Source: Primula veris (lineage: Eukaryota > Streptophyta > Magnoliopsida > Ericales > Primulaceae). Taken from it: a stretch of DNA of 64,000 nt. Below, piece after piece: positions 24,982 to 35,970 of the stretch. The position numbers and the translations under genes are program-made. Within the stretch, counting starts at the first letter, position 1, and the number at the start of each line of letters is the position of its first letter. Location: the NCBI GenBank assembly GCA_963682055.1, contig OY821742.1:15345752-15409751 (forward strand). The letters are read 5' to 3'. The notes beneath the pieces are model-generated. The model was not told where the DNA came from. It did not search any database and was given only the letters and a program-made list of their open reading frames with translations.

Positions 24982-27035
24982 TTTTGTAAAGGTTTTTTCA
25001 AAAAGCTTAAATTTTGTTGATAAACTAGATAAATAATAACACCTAAAAAAATCTCTAAATTGAAATATACATGATTTTGTTACATGCATGATTGTTGTAA
25101 TAAAAAAAATATTTAATCTTAATTTTGAGAGCTTTTGTAAATTTTATTATAATAATTTGACTAGACTAGATAGTAGAGCTGAGAATAAGGTACACCGAAA
25201 AGTATGGAACCAAACGGAATCGTGTTAAAGTAAGTTATGTGGCACTGGTAGCCATATTTATAGTTAATTGTTATTGTAAGTAAATTAATTACAATCACTT
25301 TTGAATTTTATTTTCTTATACTTTTTGATTTTTTATAGTTTTTTCTTTAGAGCCTTTATAATTAATACTTATTAAATCTTTACATATTATTACTGTACAA
25401 AATGTATTCGTATGTAATAACAAAAACAATTTTTATTTTTGAAAGAGTTTACGAAAATAAAATTTAATGGGTTACTAAAAGGCTATTTCTACAAATCATT
25501 CCGGAAAACACTATATAAAACAAATCAAATTATTGCAAATGGTAATCGATTTTGGATAACATGCTATATGTAACATTCATAGCATATTACCGATCATATA
25601 TATTATACACATATATAAATAAAAACTAATAATACACTTAGCATTTTAGACATAGTCTTGAAATATAAAAATATAAATTGATATGTAAGATAATTTTTTA
25701 GCTTTTTTCAATAACTTTTAAGTGTCGTATTCTCAACTTACTTCTTAGCATTATGTAAATACAAATTTTCATTTTTTTTTAATTATTATTCAATGTTTGG
25801 TAATGCATTGTTACATAAAATCGTCGTACTGTTGTGGTGTATCGAAAGTGCGGTAAGTCGAAGATACACTACATTAATGAAATTCTGCGCGCATATTATA
25901 CGTGTGGTACGGTAATGTTATGATGAAATTATGAAAATATCAGTGATATTGTAATATTTTCACCCCTACTTCCTGATTCTCCGTTGCCGTTATTTACGTG
26001 GAAATGTATACTTTTGCAGCAAGAATATATTTTTGACTAGTAATGTACAGTTTGAAGAATAAACAGTAATTGGGTAACAAATTTTAAAATTCGAGAGGAT
26101 ATCTGAAGTTATATGACTAATGCTAGAATCGTAATCGTAGAGATTAAATTAAAATGTTATAAAATATTAATTAACTCTGTCAATTCACACACATGACTAC
26201 TATTTGATATGCCACGACGAAACAAGGGAATGAAAGCCCGCTTTGTGTTGGATGCTCTTTACCCTCCCCACAATGATGGCTCTGTTGTCTCGGGGAGCGT
26301 TGAAACTTGCTTCTTCTCCAGAGTTTTCTAGTCTTACAGTTAAATCAACTTAAGTAAAACTGTAAAAGCATCTGTTTTGTAGTTTTTTATAAGTGTGCAA
26401 ATCGTTTCTGTTTCCCTTTAAGCTACAGGGACTAGATGGAATTTTTAAAGATAATGGGATGCACGTTGGTAATTGACTTATTCACATGTATCCTGAGATT
26501 TGACTAGTACGTAGTAGCATATATTTGGGGGGTTGGGCTGTGAAAGCGAAAAGAAAACTAGATAAATGGGATTGAGATGTTTTTGTTTATGAAACTGAAA
26601 ATAAAACAAGTATAGTGGATTAACAAAGTAAGGCCATATCAAGTTCCCAACTGATGCATATATATGCTTTGCTTATAAATAAAGTTAGGATAAATTATAC
26701 TCTATATAAGACTCATAGTACCTACTAGCTACTTACAATACAAAGCAAATGTAACGATCTCGATTCCTAATTTTTATAGTACAATTGTCCCCGTTGCTTG
26801 TTTTACTTAAACTTAATGTATTAATTAGCCATGTACGTTTTTATTATAGTATTAACCTGCACAGACTTGTAACCTAGCAAGTAGTAATTAACTCAAGGCA
26901 TTTATTGTCAAAAATTACCATCTTTTTAGATTTTAATCAAGAACCTACCCCAACATCCATCACCCTCACCATCACCACCGCCACAAACATATACTTGCCG
27001 CCACCCACCCCCACTGGAGTTTTGGCAGAGCTCAA
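24982..27035. other. AT-rich intergenic DNA
   Basis: The first 200 bp resemble the subterminal region of the hAT-like insert at 27569-31531, inverted. A more GC-rich patch at about 26210-26340 has no open frame that I recognise. Nothing else supported. Confidence 0.5.
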
Positions 27036-27568
27036 CTCAGATTACTAAAGCTCTGATGAGGCCTTGAATAGTTCTAACAAAGATCCACCGAGTTGTTCGA
27101 AATTTCTGAAAGGTTTGTAAAGTTCCAGAGAACTGCACGAAGCTCCGACGAGCTTAGTAGAGCTCCGGCAAGGCTTGATAAGCTTTAATAAAGCTCCATC
27201 AGCTGCCTAGAGCTCCGAAAAGCTTCTGAAAGCTCCGACAAGATGTCTGGAGCTCGGATGAGCTAGCTGCGAGAAGATCCGACGAGCTTCCTGAAGCTCT
27301 GACAAGGTTCTGATAAGCTCCAACAAAGCTCCACCGATTTCCCAGAAACTCCGAGAAGCTGACCAAAGCTCTGATGAGTTGCCTAGAGTTTCAGCGATTA
27401 TCCGCAGCTTCCACGTGCTAACCGGAGCATTGACAAAGCTATAATGGGGAGGTCGTAGCTTCGAAGCTTCGAGAAGTTGTGGGAGCCTCTGATAAGTTGT
27501 CTTTGTGACTCAACAGAGCTCAAACGAAGCTCCATCGTGCGTGGAGCTTCGAATAAGCCTCGACGGTA
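27036..27568. repeat. GAGCTCC-rich degenerate minisatellite, copy 1 left part
   Basis: Imperfect repetition of AGCTCCGACGAGCTT-like words about every 15-30 bp. The right part continues after the insertion at 31532-31700. An uninterrupted homologue lies at 59996-60290 and shows the pre-insertion arrangement. Confidence 0.75.
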
Positions 27569-27974
27569 GTATGACCATGGGTTGTCACTGCAACCCTCAA
27601 TTTTTAATAATTTGTTTTTTTTATAGTGTTTTTCCGAGTAATTTGTAGATAGAGCATTACGGCAACCCCTCAAATTTTATTTTCAACAACCCCTTTCAAA
27701 ATTATATATTATTTTTGCAATTACATACTACTATATTTCGTACAGATCACTATATAAAAATAAGGGTCAATTCCCAAAACATACAATCTGTTATGAAATA
27801 TTACCAAAACATACAATCCAAACAAATTATTCCCAAAACATACAATTAACCCAAAATAGAAAAAATATATATATTTCTCCTCAGCTATCAAAAAATTTCT
27901 CTTTCTCCTCTCTCTCATCTCTCTTTCTAAATCATCATTTTTTTCCCCAGAAAATACTATCTTATTTAATGTTA

Positions 27975-28800
27975 AAATGACTTTTAAACCGAAAAAAATA
28001 AAATTACTACAAAAAATAAAAAAATTTCAAAAAAGTCGAGATGCCGAAAAAACCCAAAAAATACTGGAAAAATCATTAAAAAAGTCGGGAACCCGAAAAA
28101 ATCCAAAAAAATGTTAAAAAATAAAAAAACTAATAAAAATCAAAATTCACAAAAAAATGAAAAAAGTTCAAAAAAGTCGAGAATCCGAAAAACCCCAAAA
28201 AAGGCTAGAAAAACCTTTTAAAAAGTCGGGAACCCGAAAAAGCCCAAAAAATGGTTAAAAAAAGTAAAAAAAAACAAAGAAAAATCCAAAATCACAGAAA
28301 GAATGAAAAAAGTTCACAAAAATCGAGAACCCGAAAAAACCAAAAAAGTGCTGAAAAAACCTTTAAAAAGTCGGGAACCCGAAAAAACTCCAAAAAAGTG
28401 GCAAAAAATAAAAAAAAAAACCAAGAAAAATCCAAATTCAAAAAAATAAATAAAAATAAAGTTCAGAAAAATAGAGAACCCGAAAAAAGCCCAAAAATAT
28501 GGTAAAAAACAATAAAATTATAAAAATTATAAAAAAAAAATGAAAAAAGTTCAAAAAAAGTCGAGAATTCAAACAAACCCAAAATACGCTGAAAAAACTT
28601 TTAAAAAAGTCGGTAACAAAAAAAACCCAAAAAATTGGTAAAAAAACCCAAAAAATATCCAAAATCACAAAAAGAATGAAAAAAGTTCACAAAAGTCGAG
28701 AAGCCGAAAAAACCAAAAAAGTGCTGAAAAAAACTTTAAAAAGTCGAAAACCCAAAAAATCTCCAAAAAAGTGGCAAAAAAAAAAACCAAGAAAAATCCA
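27975..28800. repeat. A-rich tandem array, ~130-150 bp period
   Basis: About six degenerate units, each with AAAAAGTCGAGAACCCGAAAA and GTCGGGAACCCG-type words at about 28033, 28177, 28309, 28460, 28548 and 28680. The long lysine-rich open frame across it is a by-product of the A content. Confidence 0.8.
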
Positions 28801-28825
28801 AAATCACAAAAATATATAAAAATAA

Positions 28826-30330
28826 TGTATTGTGTATGCTCGTATTAAAAAACATGTATGAATTATGTATTGTGTATGCCTGTATTAAAGAGCATGTATA
28901 AAAATTGTATTGTGTATGAATAATAAGAAAAAAACAAAAAAATGGACAGTGTCAATGGATACAGAATGTATTGTGTATGACTGTATTAAAGAGCGTGTAT
29001 AAATAATGTATTGTGTATGACTGTATTAAAAAGCATATATAAAATATGTATTGTGTATGCATGTATTAAAGAGCATGTATAAATAGTGTATTATGTATGC
29101 CCGTATTAAAAAAACATGTATAAACTGTCAATGGATACAGAATGTATTGTGTATGACTGTATTAAAGAGCGTGTATAAACAATGTATTGTGTATGCCTGT
29201 ATTAAAAAGCATATATAAAATATGTATTGTGTATGCCTGTATTAAAGAGCATGTATAAATAGTGTATTGTGTATGCCCGTATTAAAAAAAAACATGTATA
29301 AACTGTGTATTGTGTATGTTTGTATTAAATAGCATGTATAAATAATGTTTTGTGCATGCATGTATTAAAAAATATGTATAAACTGTGTATTGTGTATGTC
29401 TGTATTAAATAGCATGTATAAAATTTGTATTGTGTATGCATGTATTAAAGAGCATGTATAAATAGTGTATTGTGTATGTCCATATTAAAAAACATATATA
29501 AACTGTGTATTGTGTATGTCTGTATTAAAGAGAATGCATAAATAATGTATTGTGTATGCCCGTATTAAAAAAACATGTATAAACTGTGTATTGTATATGC
29601 CTGTATTAAATAGCATGTATAAAATATGTATTGTGTATGCCTGTATTAAAGAGCATGTATAAAATATGTATTGTGTATGCATGTATTAAAGAAAATGTAT
29701 AAATAGTGTATTGTGTATGCCCGTATTAAAAAAACATGTATAAATTGTGTATTATGTATGCCTGTATTAAAGAGCATGCATAAAAAGTGTATTGTGCATG
29801 CATGTATTAAAAAATATGTATAAACTGTGTATTGTGCATGCCTGTATTAAAGAGCATGTATAAAATATGTATTGTGTATGCATGTATTAAAGAGCATGTA
29901 TAAACAGTGTATTGTGTATGTCCGTATTAAAAAACATGTATAAACTGTGCATTGTGTATGTCTGTATTAAAGAGCATGCATAAAAAATGTATTGTGTATG
30001 CCCGTATTAAAAAAACATGTATAAACTGTGTATTGTGTATGTCTGTATTAAATAGCATGTATAAAATATGTATTATGTATTACTGTATTAAAGAGCATGT
30101 ATAAATAGTGTATTGTGTATGCATGTATTAAAAAACATGTATAAATTGTGTATTGTGTATGTCTGTATTAAAGAGCATGTATAAAAAGTGTATTGTGTAT
30201 GCCTGTATTAAAAATCATGTATAAAAAGTATACTGTGTATGCCTGTATTTAATAGCATGTATAATTGTGTATTGTGTATGTTTGTATTAAAGAGCATGTA
30301 TAAACGATATATTGTGTATGAATAACAAAA
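28826..30330. repeat. 40-bp minisatellite, ~37 copies, higher-order structure
   Basis: The unit contains TGTATTGTGTATGCCTG, then TATTAAAGAGCATGTATAAA, period 39-43 bp. Variants alternate: GAGCGTG, AAGCATATA, GAGCATG and AAACATG units recur in the same order at 28964-29120 and 29124-29300, each block introduced by TCAATGGATACAGA. This indicates amplification of multi-unit blocks. Confidence 0.9.
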
Positions 30331-30687
30331 ACACAAAGAATGGGAAGTGTTAATGAATACAAAATATATTGTGTATGGCTAAGGTGGAAAATGAAAGCGA
30401 TAAATTCATAATTATTTAATTACTTACCAATTATGCCCCAAAAATAAGCATCGTTCCGATCGAAAAAAAACAAAATCCTAATTCATATAAAAAAAAATAA
30501 AATTAAGTTATTGGAGGAATGAGTTTTGATCGGACGGTGGAGATTGGGATTAAAATAGAAGTGTGGAAAAGATAGAGGGTTGGGATTTGAGGAGGTGATG
30601 ACGGGATCAGAGATGGAAGGAGGTGCGGCGGAAGGTGATGGAGATAAATGGCGGAGAGAGGATGACGAATATTATAGTTGACATTTT

Positions 30688-30691
<4 letters not shown>

Positions 30692-30722
<31 letters not shown>
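30692..30722. repeat. (TA)n microsatellite
   Basis: A TA run followed by (GA)4 near the right end of the MULE. Confidence 0.9.
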
Positions 30723-30732
<10 letters not shown>

Positions 30733-31531
30733 TGTTAAAAAAATATAAATTATTTAGTATTTATAATTTTAATTAGTTGTATGTTTTGGGAATAAAATGT
30801 TAGGGTGTAATTTTTTGGTAATTAGTTTAAAATAGTTGTATATTTTGGTAATTTTCCCTAAAAATAAACAATTATAAATCAATATCAAAGCTTTATTTTC
30901 TAAATTAGTCAAATCATTGTTATAAAAACTAGTTAAATTATTGTTACAAAATTAGAAAAGAAAATAAAACTCTCAAAATTAAGATTAAGTATTTTTGTAT
31001 TTATTCCAACAATTATTTATGTAACAAAATCATGTTTTTTTTTTTTAATTTACAGAAAATGATAAAGTTGTTCAATATGTTGTTCATAAACTAAAGTATG
31101 AAATTTGTCAAGAATAATTTATAAAATTTCGTAAACATTTCTTTAAAATCTTTACAATTTGAGAGAATATAGACAAATAATAATAATATTGTAACTTTAT
31201 GTAGATGATATTTTAAAATTTAAGCATTAAATACTACTAATTTTGATTCTTAACGTTCTATTTATTAAATATATTGTTGATCTCGTTTTTTTCTAGTTAA
31301 TCAACAAAGGAAATAGGATATTCTTTTCGGCGGAACGGACTCGTTAGCTAATAAAAACTCGGTCATATAGGCGACGGTCTAAAAATATATTTATTTTGAA
31401 AAAAGACACTAAACAAAATGGTGATTTCATTTTTGTAAGAGTGAGAATTTTCAACCGACTATAATTTGAGAAAATTTGGATTGACGGTTTTTTTTGGCAA
31501 CCCTAAAATTATTGTTCTGGTTCCGTCCCTG

Positions 31532-31710
31532 TCGACGGTATCACAAAATGAAGTTCCAATATAGTTGAGGCGAAGTTTCGACGGGCATCATGTGCTTGAC
31601 GGGCTTAACACGTCTTCGTATAATTCTTCCATTAACCTAACAAAATTTAAGAAGAGAGAGAATGCGAAAGTAACATTATCAGAGTCTTTTGAGCTTTGGC
31701 AAAAGAGAAA
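31532..31710. repeat. GAGCTCC-type dispersed repeat, copy 1 right part
   Basis: Continuation of the repeat interrupted at 27569. It matches 60085-60270, including GACGGGCTTA, TTCTTCCATTAACCTAA and GAGAGAATGCGPAAGTAAC-type words (P is A or G). Confidence 0.75.
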
Positions 31711-32089
31711 ATGATCAGTAGGTACTTACGAATGGTACTTAATTAGATAAAAATACATACATAAAAACACTTTTAAAGATATGTACATATTAATTATTAT
31801 ATATCCACCTTACCCTTTAAATTATCATGTCTCTCTCATGTACACATGCATTATAAAAACTTACCATTTTTAAGAAAAATTGGACTTAAACAAAACATAA
31901 AAACTTATCATATTTTAAGCCATAATCATAGTAAGTCAATGTGAGATAGGTATATTCCGTTGTTTGCATATTATATTCTGAAAATAATGCACTCTAATGT
32001 TTGAGAAGCCGACAACATCTCTATGAAATCATTAATTTTTGTTTTTGGTAAAGATAGAAAGAAACATATTTAGTTTTATACTACATATA
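31711..32089. other. Intergenic AT-rich DNA
   Basis: Nothing recognised between the dispersed repeat and the 32-kb minisatellite. Confidence 0.6.
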
Positions 32090-32735
32090 GTATATGAGAC
32101 TACTACACACACTACGTGATGCTAATACATATGCTACATGATGCTACTACACACGCTACGTGATACTACTGCACACGCTACATGCACTACAAAATAATGT
32201 TTGATTTAGTGAGAGTCAAAAGCTGTCACAAGCCTGTCGCTAATTTAAAAAACTGTCACAAATCTGTCGCAAATTGACTAAACTGTCACAAAACCGTCAC
32301 AAAAACCGTCGCTAATAAGCTCGTAACAAAAAATACCGTCACTAATCCCGTCGCTATTTGGTTATTTTTTTGTAGTGATGGTGATATTATATAAGATACA
32401 AGATACTACTATATATACGACATGATACTGATATATATGATACTACATATGGTACATAGTGCTACTACATACGATAAATGATTCTACTACACATAATACA
32501 TGATGCTACTATATGATTATATTACATATGTTTCACGATATTACTACACATACTACATGATGCTACTACATATACTACATGATTCTAATACACACGCTAC
32601 AAGATGCTACTAGATAATATTCTATTACATATGCTACTAGATGATGTTACTACATATGCTACAAGATGTTACTACACACGCTAGGCTACTATATGATTCT
32701 AGTACATATGCTAATAGATGATTCTACTATTAATT
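32090..32735. repeat. TACTACACACGCTACATGATG minisatellite
   Basis: About 20 imperfect units of 20-23 bp built on CTACTACACA and GCTACATGATG words. It is interrupted by a CACTA-type MITE at 32185-32377. Confidence 0.8.
32185..32377. mobile_element. CACTA-type MITE
   Basis: 193 bp, starting CACTACAAAA and ending TTTTTTGTAGTG, with a perfect 3-bp duplication ATG (32182-32184 and 32378-32380). The interior repeats CTGTCACAAA and CCGTCGCTAAT words, typical of CACTA subterminal repeats. Terminal bases and duplication size both fit En/Spm. Confidence 0.9.
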
Positions 32736-32895
32736 AGTGAAGTTATGAAATACTATTCAAAAAAAAAGAAACTAAAGTTGCTTATATTAATTAGGGAGTG
32801 ATTTATGGTAAATTTGTCTATTAGGATATTGTAAGATGTTGTTTAATGAAACACAAGGGTATTATAGTCTTCTAAAATTACATATGTATCAAATG

Positions 32896-34466
32896 TTAAA
32901 AGAGTTTTAAGTATTCAGCATTTTGGAGATTAAATCTCTTTTTAATTAAGAAACAAGGAATATCTCTAGTTAATTTGCTAAAACAAATCAAATTAAAACT
33001 AAAAGATAGTAGACATAAAACATTTTGTAAAATTAATCCAGATTTAAAAACCATTGTACCTACATGAGTGACAACTGCTCTATTTCCATTAGGTAAGTTA
33101 ACAAAAGATATATTACTTTCTCTATACTCAGAAAAATAAGAATTTGAATTTATCATGTGCTCACTAGCTCCACTTTCTAAAATCCATGTGATATTACTTT
33201 TAATTATTTTCAAGAAATTATTTACTAAATATAAATAACCAGCAGAAACTAGAGGTACATCTGTCATGTCAGTATATGTCAAATTAGAGAAAGGAGTAGA
33301 TGGAATATCAAATTGTTGAGAAGAAACTGCAGTATTAGAAGAATCATCATTATTCATAGAACCACCACTTGTTTGATTTTGATTTGAAGGATGATGTAAA
33401 AGATGATTCTGATAAGAACATGATGAGAAAAGACATGATTCTAATAAGATATGAGATAAGCAGAGTTTAAATTTTGCTGAAAAACACCTCATTATTCTGA
33501 GAAGTAGAGGCTAGATAGGTTTGAGGCCTAGGTTGAAAAGAAGGGTAAAAAGAAGGAGGCCTAGGTATTGGTCTCCAACCAGATGGGTAAGCATGCACTC
33601 TATAACATGTATCTTTAGTGTGCTTATTGGATCCACAGTAAGAACCTGTTGCATTATTACTATTATTACCTTTTCTAAAACTAGGCCTATAACCTGTTGC
33701 ATCAGAATTAATACCTCCCTGAATATTGAAACTCCCCTGATTTAACCAACCACTCTATGAGACTCAACATTCAAAGCCATATTCTGAACCACTTAATTAT
33801 TGTGAACACTATACTGTTCATGCTAGGCATAAGCATCATAAGAAAAATCGGTTCTCTCACCATAGATAATTTCTCATTCAATCTCATCAAAAATATTATT
33901 TCAAACATTTTATTTTCTTTGCTATAATAGCAACCATGAAATCACAAGTACAACCCGATATAATGTCACAACTACACCTAGTGATAGGGTTAGTGCTATT
34001 CAAATAATTACAGAAGGTTTCAAGTTTAGTGAAATAAGAAGAAACAGACATATCTCCTTACACAATAAAACTAACTTATTGATGAATCTCATAGATTCTT
34101 CCTTCATTACCCTGAGAAAAGCTCTCTACTAACTCTTTTCATATTTTGGTGGCAGTATCAACATATATGATAGATTGAGTAATATCATTACTAACAGAGT
34201 TTATAATCCAAGACATCATTATAAGATTACACTGATTCCAAGCACCATACATTTGATCATTCTCATCAGGACACGGTGGGCTACCATTAATGAAAACTAA
34301 TTTAGACTTATCACCAATGAAAATATCCATAACTCTCTTCCAAGAATGAAAATTGGGTCCAGTTAGAACAGGTGTAACTATACTAGTACTTGTGTTTTCA
34401 TTGGTTCATATGAAAATAAGGGTTCATGGTGTTGATCACATGAATACTATTCTCATTATTAGTCAT
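32896..34466 (-). pseudogene. Decayed Ty1/copia gag and protease
   Basis: Read from 34466 leftward. A gag start (MTNNENS) is followed by stops and a frameshift. The gag domain follows at about 34330-34139 (DIFIGDKSKLVFINGS, MSWIINSVSNDITQSI), then a zinc-knuckle remnant near 33640 (CGSNKHTKDTCYR), and the protease motif WILESGASEHM near 33180, where Glu replaces the catalytic Asp. The sequence ends within the pre-integrase region at 32896. No LTR, primer site or polymerase was found, so this is a truncated, multiply broken copy. Confidence 0.8.
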
Positions 34467-34705
34467 GTATAAAGATCTAAAAGAAAACTAATTGTTGAAT
34501 TCAACTGTAATATATAACAAGAAATAGGCCAGAATTACTACTTTATTATAACTAATTCGATCATAAATCTAAACGTGACATGATAAATCTAAACGTACAT
34601 TCTCAAGTACAATTTTTTTTTAAAAGAAATTGTTTCCACATAAAGCGAACAGTTTCTTGATGTTGTAATTCACCATGGTTACGCGTATTTGACACTTTTA
34701 GGTAG

Positions 34706-35813
34706 GGATGTAAGAAAAATTAGTGAATCAGTAAATTCGATCCAAACCGCTGGTTTGGTTTGGTTTAGTTTTTGAACTTTAGTGGTTTGGTTTTGTATTC
34801 AATAATTTCAAATCTGCTTTTTATGATTTGGTTTAGGTTTCACTTTTGTTAATCCGAACCCAACCAATCTGATCCAAACAATTGAATTCAATATGAACCA
34901 TCCAATCCAATTTGTTATTCCTATTAAAAACACGTATTATGAAAGTTTGATTTATAGATTATGAAAGAAAAAATACTTTTATTTCGCTTGTTGCTTAATT
35001 TGCAAAAGTTCAAGATTTCGTATTTTGTTTATCTTTGGAGATTTTTGTTTTCAATTGTGATTTTAGTTTTAGTTATCTTTTGTTTGAAATTATTTTTGAC
35101 ATTGTTTTTTGTTTGAAAGTAATTATCATTCAAATATGTACCACATCAGATAAAAAAAAGAATGACAAATATTATTAAAAAACGAATCCGATCCAATTTC
35201 GCCCCGAACCATTGAATTCGTAAAATCAAACCAAACCGATCCAATCCGTTAGTTTTGTTTTGGATTGGAAAAAAATATTTTGTTTTGGATCCAAAATTTT
35301 ACAATCCGCTATTAATGATTTGATTTAAAATTCACGATAATCCGTCAAAATTTATTAGAAGATAACACAATTGATGATTATTTGGTTTATTTTTGTTTAT
35401 GTTTGTGAGATCACTTTCATCATTGCATACATTAGGTCTCATTTGGTTGCGGTATTCGTAGTATGAGTCCAAACGGGATTACGAATAACCTTTCATATGT
35501 AGTCATGGAACTTCTAATATCACACCCACATGGTAAATACTCCATTTCGGGGTCATTTATAATCCCGTTTCACATATAATCCCGACCATATTTAGCCATC
35601 CGAACATGTTATTTATGGGACCCATTGCATTTGAAATCCAATCCCCCCTAATCCTTTCCAACCAAACAAGGTATAAGGGAATATATTATATTCAATAACT
35701 CTTACTCGATATAAACGTGAGTACTGTGATGCAAACCACAACATAGAAATATCAATAAAACCATTCTATTCCATTTGTTTATTTCTTTAATATTTAACAA
35801 AATTCGAACAATT
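34706..35813. other. Insertion inside gene copy B
   Basis: Absent from the homologous positions at about 37485 and 52272. The borders share TTAGGT, but no clear inverted termini are seen. The interior is rich in GGTTTGGTTT and AACCAAACCGATCC words, partly self-complementary, and contains a MITE at 35435-35671. Confidence 0.5.
35435..35671. mobile_element. MITE with CCTTGTTTGGTTG-like ends
   Basis: The left end GTCTCATTTGGTTGCGG and the right end CCAACCAAACAAGG are imperfect inverted repeats; TTA precedes the left end. Nested in the insertion of gene copy B. Confidence 0.5.
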
Positions 35814-35970
35814 AGGTGTTTAATATAATAGTTATTCCTTAATTAGCAGGGATATCAGAATGACAGGCAAGAGGCTATGCCATTCGTCAAACTTTGAGGT
35901 GCACGCACAACAAGCAAGTGTTGTTGTTCATGGCATTTCAAAAAGATTTGTAACTCTTTTATAACCATTA

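Larger units (their letters stand above)
27764..30858. mobile_element. Non-autonomous MULE carrying satellite arrays
   Basis: 3095 bp with a perfect 9-bp duplication TAAAAATAA at 27755-27763 and 30859-30867. The termini are GGGTCAATTCCCAAAACA on the left and GGGAAAATTACCAAAATA on the right (reverse strand). They are imperfect inverted repeats of about 80-90 bp in which the word CCCAAAACATACAA recurs. This matches typical plant MULE ends. The interior has no transposase. It holds an A-rich array (27975-28800), a 40-bp minisatellite (28826-30330), and a promoter-like pyrimidine-rich stretch on the minus strand near 30530-30680. Confidence 0.88.
27569..31531. mobile_element. hAT-like or other class II insertion, 3.96 kb
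   Basis: TCGACGGTA occurs directly at both borders (27560-27568 and 31532-31540), and the homologue at about 60080 has a single CGACGATATCAC. This is therefore a real insertion with an 8-9 bp target duplication. The right terminus reads CAGGGACGGAACCAGAA on the reverse strand, like hAT ends. The left terminus (GTATGACCATGGG) pairs poorly with it, so the left end may be eroded. No transposase is visible. Most of the interior is a later MULE (27764-30858). Confidence 0.7.
34590..35970 (+). pseudogene. Partial copy B of the DEK-like gene (exon 2 region), interrupted
   Basis: The left part (34590-34705) and right part (about 35814-35970) are homologous to 52165-52420, which contains intron 1 end, exon 2 and intron 2 start of the DEK-like gene. 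The exon equivalent (about 35849-35928, beginning GGATATCAGAATGAC after TTAGCAG) differs from the fuller copy by indels. About 1.1 kb of unrelated sequence (34706-35813) separates the halves. No other exons are nearby. Confidence 0.65.

Noticed and set aside
26200..26340. GC-richer patch resembling an exon
   Set aside because: No open frame with a recognisable domain, and no clear splice sites.
27398..27673. Open frame across the GAGCTCC repeat
   Set aside because: It reads through repeat units and then the boundary of the inserted element; no domain.
28251..28505. Lysine-rich open frame
   Set aside because: It lies entirely in the A-rich tandem array; the composition explains the open frame.
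29485..29682. Minus-strand open frame with repeated peptide
   Set aside because: It follows from the 40-bp minisatellite and closes when the period shifts the frame.
28826..30330. Regular ~40-bp repeats that could suggest a CRISPR array
   Set aside because: There are no unique spacers; variation is spread through the unit, and the context is a plant MULE. It is a minisatellite.
34740..35300. GGTTTGG-rich stretch that might be telomere-like
   Set aside because: The plant telomere unit is TTTAGGG; these words are irregular and partly inverted, not tandem telomeric repeats.
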